A DNA stretch of 64,000 nt from Odiellus spinosus (lineage: Eukaryota > Arthropoda > Arachnida > Opiliones > Phalangiidae), in the NCBI GenBank assembly GCA_963920705.1, contig OY987238.1, forward strand, positions 13,386,183-13,450,182, written 5' to 3'. The position numbers and the translations under genes are program-made. Under the pieces are notes generated by a model. The model saw only the letters and a program-made list of their open reading frames with translations, was not told the DNA's origin and ran no database searches. The first letter of the stretch is position 1; every line of letters begins with the position of its first letter. Of the stretch, positions 1 through 11,404 are shown one piece after another.

Positions 1-68
1 CCCATATAGAGAGGGGTAGACAAGACCAGGGAGTAATAGACTTCAAAGGAGGGTTTGTCCGGCTTCTG
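1..68 (-). mobile_element. MITE family A, end fragment cut by the window edge
   Basis: The first 68 bases match the terminal part of family A: a CCTCTCTGTATGGG complement, then the conserved arm ending GGCTTCTG at 68. The outer arm has GTTTGTCCGG where other copies have GTTTCATCGG, so this copy is slightly diverged. The rest lies outside the window. Orientation is by the interior words (GGGAGTAATAGAC type end on the right). Confidence 0.85.
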
Positions 69-104
69 ATTGTAATTTTACTTTGTATTGTCTTATGTAA
101 GTTT

Positions 105-350
105 ATAAAGGTCATAGGTCAGGGATTTCAATCCATAGAAGCTTGTATTTTTATTAGATTATAAAGATATAGTTAGGCTTAAGGAAAGTTAGAGAGGTCA
201 TAGGTCAGAGATTTTAACTATCAAACCAGAAGAACTATTTTCTTCTTCAAACAATTATTAAACCAGAAAATCAATATAAAGTTGTTTTAGAGGTTTAAGA
301 TTTATATTTAGACTTAAGGCAGGTCGTAGAGGTCATAGAGGTCAGAGATT
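105..350. repeat. Degenerate direct repeats of a GAGGTCATAGGTCAGAG word
   Basis: The word GAGGTCATAGGTCAGAGATT recurs in degenerate form near 109, 206 and 325, each time followed by ATTTYAAYYAT and a short A/T-rich stretch. Spacing is about 100-120 bp. This looks like an old decayed tandem repeat; no further copies were noticed. Confidence 0.45.
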
Positions 351-380
351 ATAACCATTAAACTCGAAAAAAAATTAACA

Positions 381-588
381 AACAAATATTAAACTAGAAA
401 TAAATTTAAAACTTACCATAAAAATAGGCTTAGCTGGATTCAGATAGATATCCGGAACTTCCTGTATAATGACTAGCGACCAATGACATTGATCGATGGC
501 CCTTATAAGGGGAATTCAGAATCTCCATGAATCGAGCTATGCCTATTTTGATGGTAAGTTTTAAATTTATTTCTAGTTTAATATTTGT
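381..588. mobile_element. MITE family E, core with both arms
   Basis: Inverted arms of about 65 bp face each other: AAATATTAAACTAGAAATAA on the left and its complement ending in TTTCTAGTTTAATATTT on the right, each bordering the family signature AATAGGCTTAGCTGGATTCA or its complement. The centre (about 80 bp) is unique. The outer arms and TTAA ends seen at 30505-31068 are not recognisable here, so the copy is eroded outside the core. Confidence 0.75.
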
Positions 589-1052
589 CTGTTGTTAAGT
601 GAAAAGCATCACTTTCAGCTTGATTTTTTTGTTTTTCAAACCTTCCTTTACAGTTCCATGGTTGATACGCTAGCCATAAGGTGTTAGAATATGACCCCAG
701 GAGAAGTGTATGGAACCTAGAAGCAATATTATGCTAATAGTAGGTCTTGTATATATATAGTAATAATCTGGTATATGAAGTAAAACATTTTTTTTTTTTG
801 CTAAGCCTAACTCCAATCCTTTTTTTTTCTATATCTCTCGTACATAGGCGTTTTATAAGCTGGTTCTTTTCCGCTACTTTATGTTTCTGTAATAAGAATG
901 GAATGTTTTTTTCTATCTCTTCGTTTCGTCTCTATGGTTACGATCAATCGCAAATTGCAACGCCTAAGCAACGAGCAAAGAACTAAGATAGAGTTATATT
1001 AAAGTGATAATCAAATGTATACATTTTAATAAATGGGAAGCTCAAAAATATT
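589..1052. other. Unassigned AT-rich sequence
   Basis: No repeat family, RNA gene or convincing coding stretch is visible. A 79-codon open frame at 747-986 has low-complexity phenylalanine/serine-rich content and no recognisable motif, so it is not called as a gene. Confidence 0.4.
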
Positions 1053-1602
1053 TAGAGCTCGGAATCGGATCGATCCATTATCTTCCGTTATTCGAATATT
1101 TTCAGATATTTTAATTTCGGATAAAATAGTTTGTAACTAAAACAATGAAATTTCTATATTCGTATAATTGTTATAAGGTTTACACGAAGATAAGCCTTCG
1201 CCGCTTTATCTATCTACAAATTACTCGTATTCAAACGTATAACGATGGATAAGAAACATTCGCGTTTCCAGAATTAGTCTAAAATATAAGAAACAATATT
1301 TCAAATTGACTTTTAATTCGAAGAATAGAAATAAAACGATAAGATTTTAAATCATCTTTTTATTCGTTATTTTTCACGGAAAAATAAATTTTGAATTAAA
1401 TTTTTATCCTCGCGTATAACGCGGATAATATTCTAAGATAAGGCGGCCATTTTTGGATAAAAAAGGATTATGTTTTTTACTTTATCTTCGAATAAGTTAA
1501 CTCGAATGAAAAATAGTCTATGTTTTAATCAAACGGATAATATACGTCAGAATTTAGTAGATTTTATCCAATTAATAAAAATTATACGAATTCCGAGCTC
1601 TA
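1053..1602 (+). mobile_element. MITE family C (TA-flanked, about 550 bp), complete copy
   Basis: Starts TAGAGCTCGGAATCGGATCG and ends GAATTCCGAGCTCTA, a terminal inverted repeat of about 13 bp with TA on both sides, as expected of Tc1/mariner-type insertion. The interior has no coding capacity; it carries the family words CAGAATTAGTCTAAAATATA and GGCGGCCATTTTTGGATAAA. Further copies lie at 24.3, 34.6, 39.6 and 40.4 kb. The superfamily is inferred from the TA only. Confidence 0.85.
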
Positions 1603-2124
1603 TTCTTAAGAAACTTAAAAATTAAAATATTAATTTTGATACGAAAGATAATTTTACGGAAAAAAAACAATCTAAATTTAAAACTGTTTCAAGTGTGAAC
1701 AAGACTTCGTGTCTTAATTACTTTCTATTTCAAGAAAGTCCAAGGCCTAACGCGAGTTAATAGGAAATCGATAATAAAGAAACTTAGCGTGTCATCTTCC
1801 CTTTAAGACAATATATATAAAAGATATATCCCTAGTTTTTCCAGGGAGATGTTTATTCCGGTTGCGTTAACGTCAGTACTATAGAAAATGCTTATTATTT
1901 TGGCGAAATTACTGGAGCGTGGATAAACGGGCCAAATTATGTTCTATTAAAGCGAAGACGCGAGCGATGAGCTTGCATATATACCCGTACTTGTAATACG
2001 CTATATTATTACAAGATATTTGTGTAATCTACTATTACAAATAACATATTTATTATGTAAGAATACTTGTAACATATATTTTTCTTAATATAAATATTTA
2101 AGTAAAGGCTTTTTTTAGGTTTGG
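1603..2124. other. Unassigned AT-rich sequence with one TTAA-type terminus
   Basis: The word CATCTTCCCTTTAA ends at 1806 and matches the termini of the TTAA-flanked elements (same end as at 40962), but no partner end was found upstream. At 1988-2075 there are scattered ATTACAA/TTGTAAT inverted words. Nothing else is recognised. Confidence 0.35.
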
Positions 2125-2461
2125 CAGAAGCCGATGAAACCCTCCTTTGAAGTCTATTACTCCCGGGTCTTGTCTTCCCCTCTCTGTATGGGTTATTCTC
2201 AAAAGGCGCGATTCGTACGCCTCCTAACGGTAGATATTTTCGGAGCGGGAGTTCGTCGAGCGAATATCTCTAGCAGCCTCGGAGTTCGTCCAAAAAACGT
2301 CGTCGTTTGTGGAGAGAGAGAATTTCCAATTTTCCGTAGACAGGGGGGATGAAGTAGGACCCCTTCTAACTCGTAAAATTGTGAATTTTACCCATACAGA
2401 GAGGAGCGCTATATGGAACATTGGAGTAGTAGACTTCAAAGGAGGGTTTCATCGGCTTCTG
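2125..2461 (+). mobile_element. MITE family A, complete copy
   Basis: A 337-bp element bounded by CAGAAGCCGATGAAACCCTC and its complement; the arms pair over about 38 bp, then again through CCTCTCTGTATGGGT / ACCCATACAGAGAGG. GTTTGG occurs on both sides (TTTAGGTTTGG before, GTTTGGTTA after), a 6-7 bp target duplication. No transposase is encoded. Open frames on both strands (72, 71 and 67 codons) recur in all copies because the copies are near-identical and are not genes. Confidence 0.95.
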
Positions 2462-2499
2462 GTTTGGTTATTATATTGTTATTTCCATATAGATGACAG

Positions 2500-2815
2500 C
2501 AGAAATAGATGAACCGAAATTATCAACGAGCTATTCCTCTAACGCCACAGGCAAGTTCTCCGTTTCCCCTCACTTAGACAACAGTTGTAGCCACCTCCCC
2601 CTCGGAATTTCGCCTAGCCGAGAAACGTTGAATGCGCCACCTGGCTTGGTTTGCAGCCGTCGCTACGTGGGCGATCAGTTTCCCAAGATCCTCCTCGGTA
2701 TTTCCTTGAGGCCGAGGAAGCCCATTCCCCCAGTGCTTACCCTCCCCATTCACTCCAAATAAAATGCATTTCCCAATCTAAGCTCTCGTTGATAATTTCG
2801 GTTCATCTATTTCTG
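2500..2815. mobile_element. MITE J, single copy with 7-bp target duplication
   Basis: Arms of about 33 bp, starting CAGAAATAGATGAACCGAAA and pairing with the complement ending TTTCTG at 2815, enclose a relatively GC-rich 250-bp interior. ATGACAG flanks both ends directly, a perfect 7-bp duplication. It lies 38 bp from a family A copy, shares the CAGAA terminus and duplication length with A and B, but has unrelated interior sequence. Open frames at 2493-2845 are contained in it and are unsupported as genes. Confidence 0.85.
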
Positions 2816-2910
2816 ATGACAGGTTATTCATATTTTTTCAGATAATTTATTTACGTGGGAAATATTTGTAGCCCAAAAAAATCGTATATGGATCTTAAAT
2901 GTTTATAAGA

Positions 2911-3150
2911 AAATTTAAAGGAAAATTTGGAGCTAAAAATTTATTTCCGGAATCATCATGACATGAAACGAATTTCAGATTTTTCTCTGAATTTTTAGAC
3001 ACGTTTTTGGTGTTGAAATTAATTTCTAAAGTTTGGTAATATTTGAAAAATGGTTAATATAAAATCCGGCCAATCATATTGCTTTAAACAGAGCCTTGTA
3101 ATGTCTTAACATTAAAAGATGGTCAAGGTCTTAGGCATAAAACGACAGCC
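2911..3150 (+). repeat. Dispersed repeat L, copy 1
   Basis: Shares several blocks in the same order with 10446-10600: TCTGAATTTTTAGACACG, an ATCATATT..TTTAAACAG block and GGTCAAGGTCTTAGGC followed by an AAACG.C.GCC block. No terminal inverted repeat or duplication was found, so class and boundaries are unknown. Confidence 0.55.
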
Positions 3151-4142
3151 TATTTACAAGCGTTGTATAAAAATAAACATACAAAAATTATCCAACCAAA
3201 AAAAAATAAAAAAATTAATATTTTATTAATTGCAATATAAATATATTTTTAAATATTATGTAAGTTTAATTTAAGGCCATATCAATCAGAGTGGAGATAT
3301 AAATGATTCAAAAGGAATTTAAATGATAATTTGTTGATCATTAGTATTTATGTTAGACAAATTAGAGCATCGTGGGAATTATTATAATTATTGTCACAAT
3401 GTCGACTAACATAGACATTCCTAAAATTCCATTTCTCGGAACCATTAACTAAATTGTAGAGGGCGCTGTATAATTGAGTCGCGGATATCAGCAATATCCA
3501 TCAGTGGATAAACATTTGCTTAATTTAATTATACTCTTAATTATTATCATTAACTCGTAAAAAAAAATTAACTTCCATATAGACGCGAATATTTAATCTA
3601 AGGGGCGTTGATTACTTTTAATTTTGGTAGAGTAATTATTTCCGAGAGGTTTCGATGAATTGCGCTGCAGATTTATAAAAGATAATGTATTGTAATATTG
3701 GTTACAGTTCATTCCAAGATTGTACCTAATAATATATTTTCTACTAGACAAAACAATTGCTTTCAGTGGAGCGTTTAAAACACCCAACTTAATGCCAGTT
3801 AAAAAAAACCTAAGGATTTCTCAAAGGTCATTGGAGCCGGCATTCCTAATAGCCCATGCAACTTCGCACTTCAGAAACTTAGACCATAAACGTTTTACCT
3901 CTAAGATTGTATTTGAAGACAAAATACAAGTAAGTTTCTTATTTTTGAAAATTCAATCCAACTTACTGGTTATAAAAGTAAACAACGCCTGGTAGGTTAA
4001 TACTATCAGCAAAGGCCCAGTTTTACGTCATAACCCATCACTTAAAAATAGACAAAAAAGTCATCACCCCTGTCTAGCTCGAATGATTTGAACTCTTCCT
4101 CGATATTTTGAGTCGAGAGAGAAAGGTAGGGATTTTTGAATT
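3151..4142. other. Unassigned sequence
   Basis: About 1 kb with no recognised repeat or gene. Open frames at 3593-3787 (minus) and 3720-3995 (plus) overlap on opposite strands and show no recognisable domain. Confidence 0.35.
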
Positions 4143-4241
4143 AAGTACTTTTACGAAAAATACCGCGCGAAAGCGACCTTATTCAGTGTAGGCTCTATAA
4201 ATCAGACGACCATAGTGCGATGACGTAATATTACGTAGAAT
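4143..4241 (+). mobile_element. MITE family F, left part, ending at a family B insertion
   Basis: Starts TTAAGTACTTTTACGAAAAA followed by the family hallmark CCGCGCGAAAGCGACCTTAT and the CCATAGTG.GATGACGTA block. It stops where family B begins. The family F right half is not clearly recognisable beyond B, so either this F copy was already truncated or its right part has decayed. Confidence 0.7.
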
Positions 4242-4659
4242 CAGAGGTATATAATAACCCCCTTCGGGGGGAAGTATGAAAGCCCCTATACTACCAATGC
4301 TAAAAATCACGAACAACGAGAGCCCGCTGCTGACTATCTAGGCCACTAGCTCGCGCTGGACTTCTTAATGTCGCTACTCTAGTAAATGGTCTTTGTATAA
4401 ACAAGACGTCTCGATTTGTGTTTAGAACTTCCTGTCTCAGGAGTCAGGCTGTCTGTTAAATTGGAGTCGAAGGTTGACTTCAGCTAGCGAGTTCCGGAAG
4501 TGTGCGTAGGGAAAATTTAGTGAGGCTCAAAATGGTGTAACTATTTTTTGGGAGTAAAGCGGTGTGTCGATCCGCCGCGATTTACGCCGGGCACTCGTTA
4601 TTCGTCGATTTTGGCTACCTTTCATACTTCCCCCCGAAGGGGGTTATTATATACCTCTG
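4242..4659 (+). mobile_element. MITE family B, complete copy
   Basis: A 418-bp element with arms of about 40 bp: it starts CAGAGGTATATAATAACCCC and ends with the complement, GGGGTTATTATATACCTCTG. The arms include CCCTTCGGGG, itself a small hairpin. GTAGAAT flanks both ends exactly (7 bp). The interior is fairly GC-rich and non-coding. Other copies are at 13945 and, inverted, at 52280. End type and duplication length match family A. Confidence 0.95.
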
Positions 4660-5279
4660 GTAGAATGTGTTGTTTAATTTTCAGATACGTGTTTTTTCCA
4701 ATTTCTTATAAAACACTACATAAGCAGTCGACGGGAAAAAAGAGGTATGTGGTTTCTTCCAGTAAATTCTTTTTTATTTTTTGGCGTCGGGCGACCTTTT
4801 GGTTTGAGATTTTGTACGGTCGTACGACCTTAAGTCTTTCTTACATATAGCCCAGTATCAAACTTAGCCTAGACTAGATAAAGGTGTTTATCAGGTTCTC
4901 GCTAAGCCTTGGCTAATGCTAAAGGCTTCTAGCGTTTTCCCAAGTACAAATGAAATGGGGTGGAACTAGCGTAGCTGGTAATAAGGCCCAGTCAACGTAG
5001 GGAGAGGGTAGATGGAGAGTGATTCGGGTGATGTAACCCGTGAAGAAATAGAGCGTGAGAATCCGAGAAAAGCCCAAAAAGATTTTGGCTTTATAGCCTG
5101 GGACATTTTGCTCCACGGGTTCATCTAATACAAGAGGTTTTCGTATATTGACTCGTTATTGTACATATCCCTGAATAAGTTTTATAATTAATTTCCCTGA
5201 TTAATTTAATTACTTTGATAGCGAGTAGCGATTGAAATTATTCCCTTATTAAAAATCACCCGTTGAAAAACGACACGCA
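4660..5279. other. Unassigned sequence
   Basis: No recognised repeat. Short open frames (4548-4850, which runs out of element B, and 4919-5116 minus) have no recognisable motif. Confidence 0.35.
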
Positions 5280-5640
5280 CTAAAGAATGTTGGCAAATAT
5301 ATGTCTTCAACCAATAGAGAAAATTTGCCGAAGTTGAATGGTTGAAAGAACAGCCAATAAAGTTGGAGAGTCAACCAATGAAAGTTTGCCAAAGTTGAAA
5401 TAATGAAAGGCCATCCAATTAAGAAAGTTTTTACTGAACAAGCAATAAAGAAAGTTTGCCAATAGGCCTGGACAACCAATAAAAAGAGTTTGCCAACTGA
5501 CCTGGACAACCAATAAAGAAAGTTTGCCTCAAACCAAATTTTGCGCGAGTTAAATCATCAAAAATATTTTCACAACAAACTTTTAATATTTAGAAAAGTT
5601 CAAAGGTCATCCAATAAAGAATATTTGCTAAAATTGCATT
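5280..5640. repeat. Degenerate tandem repeat, AACCAATAAAGAAAGTTTGCCAA-like
   Basis: About nine degenerate units containing CAACCAATAAAGAAAGTTTG with variable spacers (30-45 bp). The best-conserved units are at 5420-5530. The minus-strand open frames at 5249-5513 (W/F/L-rich) are products of this repeat. Confidence 0.6.
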
Positions 5641-5712
5641 AAAGGGTGTGTGGCAAATATCAAATGTTTCCCTATAACAACGTAAGTTGAAAGGTCAGCC
5701 TTTAAGCTGAAA

Positions 5713-6050
5713 CAGAAGCCGATGAAACCCTCCTTTGAAGTCTATTACTCCCGGGTCTTGTCTACCCCTCTCTGTATGGGTTATTCTCAAAAGGGGCGAT
5801 TCGTACGCCTCCTAACGGTAGATATTTTCGGAACGGGAGTTCGTCGAGCGAATATCTCTAGCAGCCTCGGAGTTCGTCCAAAAAACGTCGTCGTTTGTGG
5901 AGAGAGAGAATTTCCAATTTTGGGTAGACAGGGGGGTATGAAGTAGGACCCCTCAGATCTCGTAAAATTGTGAATTTTATCCATAGAGAGAGGAGCGCTA
6001 TATGGAACATTGGAGTAGTAGACTTCAAAGGAGGGTTTCATCGGCTTCTG
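5713..6050 (+). mobile_element. MITE family A, complete copy
   Basis: 338 bp, standard arms and interior. GCTGAAA lies directly on both sides, a perfect 7-bp target duplication. Compared with the other copies it reads TTTTGGGTAGACAGGGGGGTATG where most have TTTTCCGTAGACAGGGGGGATG. Contained open frames are family shadows. Confidence 0.95.
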
Positions 6051-6768
6051 GCTGAAAAGATAGTCAATATAGGAATTTTGTTTTTTGAAATGATTAGCAT
6101 GTTACGCAGCAGCTTTCCTTAAACATCAGATATTATTTTACTCTAAATATAGGCAAGTTTCGTAATGAAAAAGATACTTAACATCAGAATAGAGTAATAG
6201 ACGTAAGTCTAGGGTATTCGCGTGGGAGAACTTTCTAGGGAAAATAGGTCATGATTCGTTTTGATGATTCTCTTTATGTACTTTTTTTTGTTGTTGCTTT
6301 TTCCGGAAACAATCGAATAAAACGGTAGTCCGCGAACTATAATAAATTTTACCCATAGTTCACAGCGTTTACCAAGCTAAGCTTCTATTGTAAACACGGT
6401 TATGATTTCACATAGAGTTAGAAGGAGGTTTAGCTTCGGAACCTGTTGTAAATTTAACTTGAAATAAAAAAAATACACGGATGCGTTTTAGCCGCGTGGC
6501 AGTTAACGACCTTCTTCTATCGCCATTAGGACAGTATACGCTTTGTATATACGAGATATACAATACATTTAGTGGCATAATCGATACCAACCTTAAAAGG
6601 GACTCTTTAACAATAGAAACAAACTGATTTATCAATGGAAAAATGATTATTTTCAAAGTTGAAATTTATTGAATTTATTCAGAGACATTTAATTTTTTAT
6701 TTGAATGATGTATAAGATGTTTTCGGGGGTAATTAACAGTTTAAATATTAAGAATAATATTTAACACA
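6051..6768. other. Unassigned sequence
   Basis: No repeat family or gene recognised. The 82-codon minus-strand frame at 6408-6656 has no visible domain. Confidence 0.35.
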
Positions 6769-8022
6769 GAGAAAAGTTACGGCCCTTTTAAGATAGGGGT
6801 CATTTTTGGGGTTTTTGTTAAATTTATATCGATTGGCGAAACATCTTTTATGAGTGGCGAAACAAAATTTTATTATTTTAAAATAATCTATGGAATGTCT
6901 ACTTTCTAATGGTGCAATCGGTTTATGCCTAGGTGGTCTTGGAGAAAAGTTACGGCCCTTTTAAGATAGGGTCATTTTTGGGGTTTTTGTTAAATTTATA
7001 TTGATTGGCGAAACATCTTTTATGAGTGGCGAAACAGAATTTAATTATTTTAAATTTATCTAGGGAATGTCTACTTTCTAATGGTGCAATCCGTTTATGC
7101 CTAGGTGGTCTTAGAGAAAAGTTACGGCCCTTTTAAGATAGGGGTCATTTTTGGGTTTTTTGTTAAATTTATATGGAGTGGCGAAACATCTTTTATGAGT
7201 GGCGAAACAAAATTTTATTATTTTAAAATAATCTAGGGAATGTCTACTTTCTAATGGTGCAATCGGTTTATGCCTAGGTGGTCTTGGAGAAAAGTTACGG
7301 CCCTTTTAAGATAGGGTCATTTTTGGGGTTTTTGTTAAATTTATATTGATTGGCGAAACATCTTTTATGAGTGGCGAAACAGAATTTAATTATTTTAAAT
7401 TTATCTAGGGAATGTCTACTTTCTAATGGTGCAATCCGTTTATGCCTAGGTGGTCTTAGAGAAAAGTTACGGCCCTTTTAAGATAGGGGTCATTTTTGGT
7501 TTTTTTGTTAAATTTATATGGAGTGGCGAAACATCTTTTATGAGTGGCGAAACAAAATTTTATTATTTTAAAATAATCTAGGGAATGTCTACTTTCTAAT
7601 GGTGCAATCGGTTTATGTCTAGGTGGTCTTAGAGAAAAGTTACGGCCCTTTTAAGATAGGGTCATTTTTGGGTTTTTTGTTAAATTTATATGGAGTGGCG
7701 AAACATCTTTTATGAGTGGCGAAACAAAATTTTATTATTTTAAAATAATCTATGGAATGTCTACTTTCTAATGGTGCAATCGGTTTATGTCTAGGTGGTC
7801 TTAGAGAAAAGTTACGGCCCTTTTAAGATAGGGGTCATTTTTGGGTTTTTTGTTAAATTTATATGGAGTGGCGAAACATCTTTTATGAGTGGCGAAACAA
7901 AATTTTATTATTTTAAAATAATCTATGGAATGTCTACTTTCTAATGGTGCAATCGGTTTATGTCTAGGAGGTCTTAGAGAAAAGTTAGGACCATTTCAAG
8001 ATAGGGGTCATTTCGGGAATTT
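6769..8022 (+). repeat. Satellite, 172/173-bp monomers in a dimeric higher-order array
   Basis: Units start GAGAAAAGTTACGGCCCTTT at 6769, 6942, 7114, 7287, 7459, 7632 and 7804, with a partial diverged unit from 7977 to about 8022. Lengths alternate 173, 172, 173, 172. Units 2 and 4 are almost identical and carry variants (CAGAATTTAATTATTTTAAA, CAATCCGTTT) absent from units 1, 3 and 5, so the recent amplification unit was a dimer of about 345 bp. Each monomer contains GTGGCGAAAC twice. No coding frame spans it. Confidence 0.95.
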
Positions 8023-8824
8023 TGCTCGATTTCCATTAAATGCATTGATCCAAGGATCTAAACGTTTAGAATTAGATTAGAAGTAACTAGGTGCATATAT
8101 AACAATTATTTTATAATAAAATGTACGATGCTTTTCAAAGGTTAGTAATAATTCTAAATTACCTTTACGGTAATAAATTTAACTAGATGTGCTCGCGTAA
8201 TCTTGAGAGGGGCTTTGGGAAGAGTAAACGGCTGGAATTTATCTGAATAAATCTAGCCAATAACATCTTACAAATATAGGCCTAAATTCAACGTCGCGAA
8301 TTATATTAATATTCCAGTTAGTAGAGAGAGTATAAGTTGAATTTCGAGTAGACTGTCAGGGGCAAGACGTCTTACACCGAGCCTAGCACACAGTCTGACG
8401 CGCGAGCCAATCGGGATTCGATAAATCAGGCCTGAATATTTAATTAGCTTCTTCTAGCTCCCTCCCTCTTCGATACAAACCCTCGAGGGTAAATTCCCCC
8501 AATTTCCTAAGTTCAATATTAAGATACATCTAACTCGAACCAAAACTGCAATTCTCATTCAAATTATAGATTTCATTTCGGACCAAAATTCACGGACGCC
8601 ATTGCAATCAATTAACGTTTTATCTATAGCGAGTTTCAGATGATTTAGGATGTTTCCCTCGAAGTATTTTTACTTATACTAGCGCGCCCCATAAAGTTTC
8701 CTCTACCATACGTTAGAGTGAAACCTACTATATTGGTAGGAACCTACCAAGATCGGGTGTTCTTAAAACAAAGTCTATATTATTTTTAAGGAAATTGCTT
8801 GTGATTCAGGGTGGGTCATATAGA
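8023..8824. other. Unassigned sequence
   Basis: No recognised repeat or gene. Base composition is closer to even around 8330-8520 than in neighbouring DNA. Confidence 0.35.
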
Positions 8825-9527
8825 ATCTGAACCATAACCAACCATAGAAACTGAACCATAACCAACCATAGAAACTAAACCATATACCAACCATAGAAAC
8901 TAAACCATATACCAACCATAGAAACTAAACCATATAACAACCATAGAAACTAAACCATATACCAACCATAGAAACTAAACCATATACCAACCATAGAAAC
9001 TAAACCATATACCAACCATAGAAACTAAACCATATACCAACCATAGAAACTAAACCATATACCAACCATAGAAATCAAACCATACCAACCATAGAAATCA
9101 AACCATACCAACCATATAAACCAAACCATAAAAAACAATAGCAACTAAACCATAACCAACCATAGAAACTAAACCATAACCAACCATAGAAACTAAACCA
9201 CACACCAACCATAGAAACTAAACCATATACCAACCATAGAAATCAAACCATACCAACCATAAAAATCTAACCATACCAACCATAGAAATCAAACCATACC
9301 AACCATATAAACCAAACCATAAAAAACAATAGCAACTAAACCATAACCAACCATAGAAACTAAACCATAACCAACCATAGAAACTGAACCATAACCAACC
9401 ATAGAAACTAAACCATAACCAACCATAGAAACTAAACCACACACCAACCATAGAAACTAAACCATAACCAACCATAGAAACTAAACCATAACCAACCATA
9501 GAAACTAAACCATAACCAACCATAGAA
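8825..9527. repeat. Minisatellite, 24-25 bp unit (AACCATAGAAACTAAACCATA..)
   Basis: About 28 units of AACCATAGAAACTAAACCAT plus ATACC or AACC. A longer variant block, including AAACCAAACCATAAAAAACA, appears twice (9105-9150 and 9300-9345), showing that a multi-unit segment was duplicated. The minus-strand open frame 9218-9565, with repeated MVGYGLVS, is translation of this array and not a protein gene. Confidence 0.95.
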
Positions 9528-10445
9528 GGTAACGTACCAGCCTTAGAAAGGACGTCTGTTTGCAACTTAAAATATACCCCTATATAGTTTACAAAGACAG
9601 TGATGTTGACGCTGATAAATATTAGTGTTTCTCGAATGACTCGCCCTGGAGGGACTTAGCGTGGCGTTAACGGACATAAAATATTCAAAGAAGGGATCAA
9701 AGGGGTTTTAAATTATCCATATACGTCCCTAAATCCCAGCGCCGGTCCAAGCTACAACGACACAAAGTGAATTCTCCAAGAACTTCGACAATACACTTTT
9801 ACCTTTACATTATATTGTTCATTCGGTTAAAAGTAATAGTGATATATAGGATAGGTTAAACCTTCAACACGTAAAACGTAAGCCTTATTAGTATTTACAA
9901 ACGAATTTAAAGGGGTAATCTAACACGATTTATTGACACTACCATTTTTTTTTTTTTTTCAAGGTTTAATGATTATAATATTAGTTCAATCAATATTATT
10001 CAAAGTTACTGCTCTGATTCCTTCCAAAACACTTAATGCATCGCCTTTATTGTTTTCAGAGTGCTTCCAGAGCAATCCAAATTAATAAAAAAAGTCATAG
10101 TAGAAACTAGAGTTATATTAGCAATGGATAGATAAATACGAATAATTAAATACTGTGTTCAAAAGCGTCCTCTAACGGCAAAATATAGGCTGCTATGAAT
10201 AAAGAATAAAGCAGAGAGGCACTATCCCTTTAAATATATAGTTTAAGGTATTGAAAACTGTAATGGAATTTTCGGATTAATTTATCCGATACGTGGATTA
10301 ATATATGCACGTTCCTATAATATATTGTCTAAGCTTGAGCTTGTTGTTAACAAGTTACAAAGGGATTAAAAATCAGTAAAATCCTTTAAATATTTACGAA
10401 TACTTTGAAGTAAAACAGATTATAATCATTTTTGAAATAATTATT
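9528..10445. other. Unassigned sequence
   Basis: No repeat family called. The phrase AGCGTCCTCTAACGGCAAA (10163-10181) reappears at 54829, with TGTTCAA upstream in both places; too short to define a family. Confidence 0.35.
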
Positions 10446-10600
10446 TTTAAAAAAGGAAGATTCAAAGGAAAATCAGGTTATGGGAGATTTTTTTCAGAAT
10501 TTTTAGACACGAAAAATCCGAAAAATCATATTATTTCAGCCTTAAACAGTGCTTATTATTTGCTGGCCAAGGTCTTAGGCCTCAAACGCCCGCCTTTTAT
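10446..10600 (+). repeat. Dispersed repeat L, copy 2
   Basis: Matches 2911-3150 in blocks (CAGAATTTTTAGACACG, TTAAACAG, CCAAGGTCTTAGGC) with an internal deletion of about 80 bp relative to that copy. A family A insertion starts 34 bp downstream. Class unknown. Confidence 0.55.
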
Positions 10601-10633
10601 TTTAATGATGAGACAAGGCATTACCAGTATTGT

Positions 10634-10970
10634 CAGAAGCCGATGAAACCCTCCTTTGAAGTCTATTACTCCCGGGTCTTGTCTACCCCTCTCTGTATGG
10701 GTTAATTTCAAAAAGCGCGATTCGTACGCCTCCTAACGGTAGATATTTTCGGAGCGGGAGTTCGTCTAGCGAATATCTCTAGCAGCCTCGGAGTTCGCCA
10801 AAAAAACGTCCTCGTTTGTGGAGAGAGAGAATTTCCAATTTCCGTAGACAGGGGGGTATGAAGTAGGACCCCTCCGATCTCGTAAAATTGTGAATTTTAC
10901 CCATACAGAGAGGAGCGCTATATCGAACATTAGAGTAGTAGACTTCAAAGGAGGATTTCATCGGCTTCTG
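10634..10970 (+). mobile_element. MITE family A, complete copy
   Basis: 337 bp with standard arms; GTATTGT lies on both sides (perfect 7-bp duplication). Has one base less in the TTCCAATTTCCGTAGACAGG block, which breaks the usual shadow open frame seen in other copies; this fits the frame not being maintained by selection. Confidence 0.95.
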
Positions 10971-11124
10971 GTATTGTTGAAGACACTATGAACTACATGA
11001 ACATATTTCCTCCCATATATTGATCATAGGCGATTCCGAGGTTAGAGATACTCTAAAAAAAAAACCCCGGTAAACTTTATATAGTGTCTTTAAAATTGTG
11101 CAAAAACAAAATAAGATTTATTTC

Positions 11125-11200
11125 GAGTATAAATTGGTTCCAACGACCAATAAAAAGACCCACACCTTTGCCTTTATAAAATCCCCAAGACAATCATATT
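11125..11200 (+). mobile_element. Diverged fragment related to the TTAA element at 51399
   Basis: TTGGTTCCAACGACCAATAA..AAGAC and the following CCTTT..TTTATAAAATCCCCAAGACA resemble positions 51547-51612. It is only a fragment, without ends. Confidence 0.4.
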
Positions 11201-11404
11201 ATTCTAGCTTAGAAAACCGCTATTCTGAAATAAATAGCGACAAACAAAAGTCGCTTTTGAAAACGCTTTTATTTATATGAATTATGTAAGACATATAGAT
11301 ATTGTAGCGCGAATCAAAATTGGCGCTAAGACTAGCTTCAAAAATAAGAAACGCATTAGGGAAATAAATCCAAAAAACTTGAGTCAAGATCCATTCACAC
11401 GGAT

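Noticed and set aside
2134-2352. Recurrent 71-72 codon frames (MKPSFEVYYSRVL.., MKSTTPMFHIALL..) seen at a dozen places on both strands
   Set aside because: They lie entirely within the family A MITE, occur on both strands of the same element because of its inverted arms, and are broken by single-base changes in several copies (10634, 28869, 50450). Conservation reflects recent copying, not protein function.
4255-4275. CCCCCTTCGGGGGG hairpin as a bacterial-type terminator
   Set aside because: It is part of the terminal arm of MITE family B, present in both arms, in a eukaryotic context.
6769-8022. Possibility that regularly spaced repeats are a CRISPR array
   Set aside because: Repeats are contiguous tandem units without unique spacers, and the genome is clearly eukaryotic; the same applies to all other arrays.
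9218-9565. 115-codon minus-strand frame with repeated MVGYGLVS
   Set aside because: Translation of the 24-25 bp minisatellite; frame continuity depends on the unit-length variants and no domain is present.
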